DNA from: CAYNEO01 sp964396245
GTDB lineage: Bacteria; Zixibacteria; MSB-5A5; GN15; FEB-12
Reading direction: 5' to 3'
NCBI GenBank assembly: GCA_964396245.1
Contig: CAYNEO010000047.1
Coordinates: forward strand, 1-26,763
Length of the DNA stretch: 26,763 nucleotides
The number at the start of each line of letters is the position of its first letter. Positions within the stretch are counted from its first letter, which is position 1. A model generated the notes under the pieces. That model searched no databases, was not told where the DNA came from, and was given only the letters and a program-made list of their open reading frames with translations. A program made the translations under genes and the position numbers. This document shows positions 21,018 to 26,763 of the stretch, piece by piece.

Positions 21018-23384
21018 ATGATTGCCGAACACACGCTTACAACGCTCGAGTTTCCGAAGGTCATCAGCCTGATCGAGGGCCAGTGCCGCACGCCCTACGG
21101 GCATGAGGAAGTACGCAAAATCACGCCTATCTACGATCGCGACACGATCGAGCGAAAGCTGACTGAAACCTCGCAGATGAAGGATATCATTTTGTTCGGC
21201 GCGGCCTTTCCGATTGCCCGAATGGAAGATGATATCCGGGATTTGATCCATCGCTCGCAGATCGAAGGGATCTTCCTTGATCCCAAGGAGATGCTTCAAA
21301 TTCGCGAGCTGGTTGAGATTTCCATAGACATCGCTCGATATGATCCGGAAAACCGCGAAAAGTTCCCCTCGCTGATGGAGTATATCGGCCAGGTCAGGGC
21401 CTTCCCCGAACTGAAAGCGGAGATCAACAAGGCTATCGATGATGACGGTTCGGTTAAGGACAGTGCTTCATCGAAGCTGAAACATATCCGGATGGATATC
21501 GCCGACAGCCGGCGGAAGATAATGGCTCAACTTGATCGGGTTCTTGCCGGTCAGAAGAAACAGGCCGGGTGGCAGGACGATGTCATCACCCAGCGCAACG
21601 GCCGATACGTAATCCCCGTGCCCTCGAATCAATACCGTGGTGACCTCGGGATTCTTCACGAACGAAGCCAGAGCGGGGCGACGTACTATGTCGAGCCGAC
21701 CGTAACAGTCGAACTCAACAACCGCATCAACCTGCTTTTCCAGGAAGAGCGTCTCGAGATTGACCGGATTCTTCGCGCCCTCACGGCCGAGATTGCCTCG
21801 AGGGCCTCTGCCCTGCTCGAGAACGTACGGATGATCGGGATTCTCGATGCGATCTACGCCTCGGCCGCATTCGGACGACAGGTTGGTGCAAACAAGCCGA
21901 TACTCAGGGACGAGCCCGGTTTCAACCTGATCGACGCCCGCCATCCGTTGCTGGTCCATCAGTTCAAAGACGTCAAAAAAGTAGTCCCTACGAGCGTGGG
22001 GCTCGACGAGTCCCGGCAGGGAGTACTGATCACCGGGCCGAACACGGGCGGCAAAACGATCACGGTTAAGACTATCGGGCTCATGGTCGTCATGGCTCAA
22101 TCGGGTCTGCTGATCCCCGCTGACGAGAAATCGGAAATCGGCATATTCAGGCGTGTGTTCGCCGATATTGGCGACGAACAGTCGATCGAGCTGTCGCTGT
22201 CAACATTTTCCTCGCATATCAAGAATATCATCAGCGCGCTGGACGGGGTTTCCGAGAACAGCCTGGTGTTATTCGATGAAATCGGCGCCGGAACCGACCC
22301 CAAAGAAGGTGCGGCCCTCGCCGAAGCGATCATTCTGTACATTCTGGGAACCGGCGCCAGACTGGTTGTGACGACACACTATTCGCAGCTCAAGACCCTT
22401 CCGCTGGATCATCCGGAAATCGAGAATGCCTCACTCGAATTCGATCGGAAGACACTGGCGCCTACTTACCTGCTCCAACTGGGTATCCCGGGTTCATCGT
22501 ACGCGCTGGAGATTGCCTCAAGGCTGGGCATGCCAAAAGAAATTACCGGTACCGCCGGCAAGCTCCTCGGGGCCGGCGAACGCTCACTTGGCGAACTGAT
22601 CTCTTCGCTTGAAAATGAGCTCTCGCAGGTACGGAGGGATCAGACCGAGCTCAGCGAGCGGCTGGCCCGCACGAGACAGCTGGAGGAGTACTACCGGACA
22701 CAGACTGAGAAGCTGGAAAACGAGGTCGAAAAAGCCAAAAAAGAAGCGCTGGCTGAAACCGAAGAGATTCTCGACACCACGCGGAAAGAAACCGAACGGC
22801 TGGTAGCGGACATCCGCAAAAGCCAGGCGGCGAAGGAAAAGGTGAGAGAACTGCACAACACGCTGAAGAAGAAAAAGGGGCAGCTGCAGAAAGTCCGCGG
22901 TGAAATCGAGAAGCCGAGAAAAAAACCGGACCAGACGCGGTTCGGAGTCGGTGATCGGGTCAGAATAATCTCGCTCAACCAGGAAGGCGATATCGAACAA
23001 TTAGTGGGGTCGTCGAGGGCCAAGGTTCGGGTAAAAAATGTCACCACTACGGTCGATCTGCGCAACCTGGAGAAACTGGAGCGTCCGGAAAGTCGCAAGC
23101 TGACCAAAACAACCGCGGCGGTCAAGGCCGACACCGATATCAGCCCGGAGATTCATCTGAGAGGCATGACGGTCGAGGAAGCCATGGAAGCGCTCGACCG
23201 GTTCATCGACAAGGCTGTGATTGCCAACCTGAAACAGATTTACGTTATTCACGGCAAAGGTACCGGCCGTCTCAGACGTCAGTTGACCGAGTTTCTCAAG
23301 CAGCACCGCGAAGTCGAATCTCTCCGGCTGGGCAACTGGAACGAGGGCGGCGCCGGCGTGACCATCGTGAAGTTAAAAGAATGA
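21018..23384 (+). CDS. mutS2: MutS2 endonuclease / ribosome-rescue ATPase with Smr domain
   Basis: MutS2 is a MutS-like ABC ATPase lacking the mismatch-recognition domains. Family members suppress recombination, and the Bacillus protein also acts on collided ribosomes. This 788-aa protein has the usual start (LTTLEFPKVI), Walker A GPNTGGKT (res 340-347), the STFSSH signature region, Walker B LVLFDEIGAGTDP (about res 415-427), a long charged coiled coil (about res 515-630), a KOW-like region, and a C-terminal Smr domain (about res 713-788) with HGKGTG. The first Smr motif reads IHLRG where many MutS2 have LDLRG. No strong Shine-Dalgarno precedes the ATG. The end overlaps dnaG by 4 nt. Confidence 0.96.
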   Translation: MIAEHTLTTLEFPKVISLIEGQCRTPYGHEEVRKITPIYDRDTIERKLTETSQMKDIILFGAAFPIARMEDDIRDLIHRSQIEGIFLDPKEMLQIRELVEISIDIARYDPENREKFPSLMEYIGQVRAFPELKAEINKAIDDDGSVKDSASSKLKHIRMDIADSRRKIMAQLDRVLAGQKKQAGWQDDVITQRNGRYVIPVPSNQYRGDLGILHERSQSGATYYVEPTVTVELNNRINLLFQEERLEIDRILRALTAEIASRASALLENVRMIGILDAIYASAAFGRQVGANKPILRDEPGFNLIDARHPLLVHQFKDVKKVVPTSVGLDESRQGVLITGPNTGGKTITVKTIGLMVVMAQSGLLIPADEKSEIGIFRRVFADIGDEQSIELSLSTFSSHIKNIISALDGVSENSLVLFDEIGAGTDPKEGAALAEAIILYILGTGARLVVTTHYSQLKTLPLDHPEIENASLEFDRKTLAPTYLLQLGIPGSSYALEIASRLGMPKEITGTAGKLLGAGERSLGELISSLENELSQVRRDQTELSERLARTRQLEEYYRTQTEKLENEVEKAKKEALAETEEILDTTRKETERLVADIRKSQAAKEKVRELHNTLKKKKGQLQKVRGEIEKPRKKPDQTRFGVGDRVRIISLNQEGDIEQLVGSSRAKVRVKNVTTTVDLRNLEKLERPESRKLTKTTAAVKADTDISPEIHLRGMTVEEAMEALDRFIDKAVIANLKQIYVIHGKGTGRLRRQLTEFLKQHREVESLRLGNWNEGGAGVTIVKLKE

Positions 23385-25108
23385 TACCCGAAGAAACGAT
23401 AGATCAAATCCGCCAGGCTTCCGATATTGTCGACGTCGTGGGCAGTTATGTCAGGTTGAAAAAGCGGGGAAAGAACTTTATCGGCCTCTGCCCTTTTCAC
23501 AACGAGAAAACACCGTCGTTTACGGTTTCACAGGACAAGCAGATCTATCACTGTTTCGGGTGCGGCGTCGGCGGCAATGTCTTCACGTTCCTGATGGAGC
23601 ACGAGAAGATGTCGTTTGTCGAGGCCGTTCGCTTTCTCGCGAGCCGCGCCGGTATCACGATACGAGAGACGGTCTCCGATACCCGCCGCGATGAACGCGA
23701 GCGGCTGAACTACGCGCACCAGGTGGCGCTGGACTATTTCAAGCGACTACTGCATAAATCGCAGTATCGAGTGGTGCTGGATCAGTATCTCAGGCAAAAA
23801 CGCGGGATTGCGGATGACACTATAGATCACTTTCAACTCGGTCTCGCGGGAGAGTCATGGGATGGCCTGCTGAAATACGCCCGGAGCAAAGACCTTACCC
23901 CCGACGAAATGGTGAAAGCCGGCCTGGCGATCAAGCACGAGACGAAAGGCACGTATTTCGACCGATTCCGTCAGCGGCTGATGATCCCCATTTTCAACCT
24001 GAGCGGCAAGCCGATCGCATTCGGAGGCCGCACACTCAAGAAGGGTGAGTCCGCGAAATATGTCAATTCGCCGGAGACTCCCCTCTACTCCAAGAGCAAC
24101 ATCCTCTATGCCTTGAATTTCGCCCGGGACCATATCCGCGATGAGAATGCAGCCTATGTGGTTGAGGGATATTTCGATGTCATCTCGCTCTGGCAGGCGG
24201 GAGTGCGTAATGTCGTAGCCTCATCCGGGACGGCGTTTACACTCCAGCAGGCACGGCTTCTGGCCCGATTTGCCGAGGACGTGTACCTCTTTTTCGATGC
24301 CGACTCGGCCGGACAGCAGGCGGCGATACGGTCGGTCGACGTTCTCTACGACGCCGGACTCGAAGTGAAGATCATTGTCACGCCCGAGGGTGAAGACCCG
24401 GACACACTGGCACAGAAATACGGGCGGGATAAAATCGAAGAGCTCCGTCACGACGCTGTTGGTTTCATCCCTTATCGCGTGAGAGATGTCCAGATGCGCG
24501 AGACAGGGATTATCGCGCGCGAGAAACTCATCAAGGAACTCAAGTCCATTGGAGATAAGATCGGCGACCCCACCCGTCGGTCGCTGTTTTTTGTCGAGGC
24601 TGCCAATACACTCGGTGTTGACGTCCAGATACTGAAGTCAGCGCAGGCGGCGCAACCGACCATGCGGGACCAGACGCCGAGAGTACGGAAAGAACCACAC
24701 AAGGTTGAATTTCAGTTTCTCTCACTGATGTTCAATAATCCCGGTCCGATCGATGCCATTTTCGAAGAACTTTCGCCGCAAGATTTTGATTCCAAGTCGC
24801 TCGCGCGGCTGTATGCAGCTATGATCGTGCACTATCGCGATCGCGGAGTGCTCAAGGTAACAGCGCTCGTGGAAGATCTCGCCGACGAAGAGATGAAATC
24901 GCTCGCGACCGAATTGGCCACGGTGGAATGGGACGCGGGCGTTATCCCGCAGGAGATTCGGCGTTACCGGGACGAGATGCTGGACCGCAAGCGGAAGAAA
25001 ATTCGCACGCGTCTTCAGGATGAATTAAAAAAGGCCGAGGAAGCGGGGGACCAGGAAAAGGCCGATCAGATTATCAAGGAGATGACCCGTTACGGGCTTG
25101 GGGACTAA
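23381..25108 (+). CDS. dnaG: DNA primase DnaG
   Basis: DnaG makes RNA primers at the replication fork. The 575-aa protein has the N-terminal zinc-binding domain with Cys37, His40, Cys58 and Cys61, the RNA-polymerase domain including IPIFNLSGKPIAFGGR and the ERFxxSPET-like region (YVNSPETPLYSK), and the Toprim active site with EGYFDV (about res 262-267) and DADSAG (about res 306-311). The C-terminal region (about res 445-575) is helical and ends in a charged hairpin, consistent with a DnaB-binding domain. The ATG at 23381 overlaps the mutS2 stop as ATGA, so the genes are co-translated. There is no rpoD or rpsU directly next to it, unlike the classical macromolecular synthesis operon. Confidence 0.97.
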   Translation: MIPEETIDQIRQASDIVDVVGSYVRLKKRGKNFIGLCPFHNEKTPSFTVSQDKQIYHCFGCGVGGNVFTFLMEHEKMSFVEAVRFLASRAGITIRETVSDTRRDERERLNYAHQVALDYFKRLLHKSQYRVVLDQYLRQKRGIADDTIDHFQLGLAGESWDGLLKYARSKDLTPDEMVKAGLAIKHETKGTYFDRFRQRLMIPIFNLSGKPIAFGGRTLKKGESAKYVNSPETPLYSKSNILYALNFARDHIRDENAAYVVEGYFDVISLWQAGVRNVVASSGTAFTLQQARLLARFAEDVYLFFDADSAGQQAAIRSVDVLYDAGLEVKIIVTPEGEDPDTLAQKYGRDKIEELRHDAVGFIPYRVRDVQMRETGIIAREKLIKELKSIGDKIGDPTRRSLFFVEAANTLGVDVQILKSAQAAQPTMRDQTPRVRKEPHKVEFQFLSLMFNNPGPIDAIFEELSPQDFDSKSLARLYAAMIVHYRDRGVLKVTALVEDLADEEMKSLATELATVEWDAGVIPQEIRRYRDEMLDRKRKKIRTRLQDELKKAEEAGDQEKADQIIKEMTRYGLGD

Positions 25109-25114
25109 TCCGGT

Positions 25115-26763
25115 ATGCTCACCAGACTCAGTATAAGCAATGTCGCGCTGGTCGATAATGTTGACCTGCACTTCGATCCGGGATTGACCGTGCTGACCGG
25201 TGAAACCGGTGCGGGGAAATCGGTCATTGTCAACGCCCTCTCCCTCGTGCTCGGCGACCGCGCCGACCGCGAGTACGTGCGTCACGGCGCCGACGAGGCA
25301 ACGATTGAGGCGACGTTCGATGTTTCCGCCATGCCTGCTCGATACAAGAAGGAATTCAGCGACTACATCGCCGGCAATCTCCTCACTGTTCGACGGGAAA
25401 TCTCACGCGACGGTAACTCCAAGGTCAGGATAAATTACTCGGTCTCGACTGTGACTCGCCTCCGTGAACTGACCGAACCGATGGCGGAGATTGTCGGTCA
25501 GCACGCCAGTCAGATGCTGATGAACGAGGACAACCACCTGCTGTTTCTGGATTTCTTTGCCTCGCTCGATGATGCCCGCGAGTCGGTTGGGCGCATTTAC
25601 GCCGACTGGGAAAAGACCGCGCGAGAACTTCGCAAAGTGCGCGAGCGCCGCGAGCAATTGATCAAGGAACGGGAGCTGTTGCTGTTCCAGAAAAATGAAA
25701 TCCAGTCAGCCGATATCCGGTCCGGCGAAGAAGAAGAGTTGAATCAGGAACGCCGCATACTGGATTCTTCCCGCGCCCTGATGGCATCGGCGGCAGCGAT
25801 ACAGGAGATGCTCGACGGTGAAGACATGTCCGCTCTCCAGCTTCTTCGCAACGCCGCCAAAGAACTGGACAAAATGGCGGAGATAGATTCATCGCTTGAA
25901 ACGCAGTCATCGCAGTTGACCGAGATAGATTTCCAGATCAGCGAGATCCGTCAGTTTATCGAACAGTACGGCAGTTCTATCCCCGACGATCCGGCGCGGC
26001 TCGAGGAGATCAACGAGCGGCTTGATGAAATCTACCGAATGAAGAAAAAGTACGGCGGCTCTGAAGAAGCGGTACTTCAGACACTGGCACAGATAAACGA
26101 ACAACTTCAGGACCGTCCGGATATCGATTCTCTAATCGATCGGCTCGAACGTGATTACGAAAGTCACCGGCAGGCATATACAAAAGAAGCTCTGGCGCTG
26201 TCCGAGGCCCGTCACAAGGCGGCCGATTACCTGCAGAAGCTGGTGATCAAGGAATTGACGGAGCTGGCAATCGATAATGGTGGATTTGAGTTCGAGTTCG
26301 TTTATGAAGACTACGCCGACGGAATCGTCATCGACGGTCGCGCGGTGCGGCCTTTCCCCTATGGCCTGGAGTCGGGGCGCTTCCTGTTTTCGGCCAACCC
26401 GGGCGAACCGTTGAAGTCGCTGGTGAAGACAGCTTCAGGTGGTGAAATCTCCCGCGTCCTTCTGGCACTGAAGGCGGCCGAGAAGAAAGCCAACAAGCTG
26501 TTCCACTCGTTGTTGGTCTTCGATGAGGTCGATGCCGGAATCGGCGGTCAGACCGCGGTTGAGGTCGGCAAGAAACTCAAGAAGCTATCCGAAAACAGCC
26601 AGTTAATTGTTATCACGCATCTTCACCAGATTGCGATGCTGGCAGACCATCACTATGTCGCCGAGAAGAAAACCAAGAAGAGCCGCGCCGTGATTTCCGT
26701 TGACCGCCTCGATCCCGTCGGCCGCAAAGCTGAAATCGACCGCATGCTGGCATTGCCGGAGGA
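25115..26763 (+). CDS. recN: DNA repair protein RecN, partial (3' end outside window)
   Basis: RecN is an SMC-like ATPase that holds broken DNA ends together during double-strand break repair. About 549 codons are visible. The start has the family form (LTRLSISNVALVDNVDLHF), Walker A GETGAGKS at res 29-36, and VGQHASQ at about res 125-131. Two coiled-coil arms (about res 165-235 and 265-380) flank a short hinge. The ABC signature TASGGEISR (about res 440-448) and Walker B LLVFDEVDAGIGG follow, then THLHQIA. The ATG is 6 nt after the dnaG stop. A GGGG lies about 10 nt upstream of the start codon. The reading frame is intact to the window edge, where only the last few residues are missing. Confidence 0.97.
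   Translation, partial: MLTRLSISNVALVDNVDLHFDPGLTVLTGETGAGKSVIVNALSLVLGDRADREYVRHGADEATIEATFDVSAMPARYKKEFSDYIAGNLLTVRREISRDGNSKVRINYSVSTVTRLRELTEPMAEIVGQHASQMLMNEDNHLLFLDFFASLDDARESVGRIYADWEKTARELRKVRERREQLIKERELLLFQKNEIQSADIRSGEEEELNQERRILDSSRALMASAAAIQEMLDGEDMSALQLLRNAAKELDKMAEIDSSLETQSSQLTEIDFQISEIRQFIEQYGSSIPDDPARLEEINERLDEIYRMKKKYGGSEEAVLQTLAQINEQLQDRPDIDSLIDRLERDYESHRQAYTKEALALSEARHKAADYLQKLVIKELTELAIDNGGFEFEFVYEDYADGIVIDGRAVRPFPYGLESGRFLFSANPGEPLKSLVKTASGGEISRVLLALKAAEKKANKLFHSLLVFDEVDAGIGGQTAVEVGKKLKKLSENSQLIVITHLHQIAMLADHHYVAEKKTKKSRAVISVDRLDPVGRKAEIDRMLALPE

Noticed and set aside
21468..22100. 210-codon minus-strand frame opposite mutS2
   Set aside because: It lies wholly inside the mutS2 ATPase region and lacks a ribosome site. 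Long antisense frames are expected in coding DNA of this composition.
1..26763. Insertion sequences, prophage genes, CRISPR arrays, toxin-antitoxin or defence genes
   Set aside because: No transposase, integrase, repeat-spacer pattern or defence motif was found on either strand. The region is mainly housekeeping plus a sugar cluster.

Overview
The window is a gene-dense bacterial chromosome segment of mid-range GC, by eye in the low-to-mid 50s percent. No insertion sequence, phage gene or CRISPR array was seen. Shine-Dalgarno sites are common (GGAGG before cysS and yebC, AGGAG before the M42 peptidase) and GTG/TTG starts are frequent. A lipoprotein, a phosphoheptose isomerase and a dTDP-rhamnose pathway suggest a diderm surface. 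My best guess is an uncultured bacterium of the FCB/Zixibacteria type. This is low-confidence inference, since no rRNA or marker alignment was possible.

Layout. Everything from position 1 to 18857 is on the minus strand and everything from 19069 to the end is on the plus strand, so the yebC/HIT gap is a divergent promoter region. Read in the direction of transcription, the minus block runs: yebC, a HAD-IIA phosphatase, ruvC-ruvA-ruvB, an unknown 95-aa gene, a predicted lipoprotein, a DUF2905 membrane protein, queA, ispD, ispF, a DedA protein, ddl, a second HAD hydrolase, an M42 aminopeptidase, cysS and tRNA-Thr(TGT). A surface-sugar cluster follows: rfbB, rfbA, rfbD, a short RfbC-like epimerase, gmhA, a polysaccharide flippase, and a family 2 glycosyltransferase cut by the window edge. 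Many neighbours overlap by 1 to 20 nt, which implies translational coupling.

The plus block holds a HIT protein; rpsU, yqeY and cvpA behind a good sigma70-type promoter; a strong intrinsic terminator; and then mutS2, dnaG and recN (cut at its 3' end). DNA repair and replication genes (ruvCAB, mutS2, dnaG, recN) therefore lie on both sides of the divergent centre. The left end makes dTDP-L-rhamnose and probably moves and assembles a surface glycan.

I see no clearly new multi-gene system. The points most worth a second look are: a tRNA-Thr gene only 11 nt upstream of an rfbB that lacks a Shine-Dalgarno site; overlapping promoter/hairpin elements in three gaps; an uncharacterised lipoprotein pair next to ruvB; a short, archaeal-style RfbC substitute; and altered key motifs in RuvA, the MutS2 Smr domain and one HAD protein.
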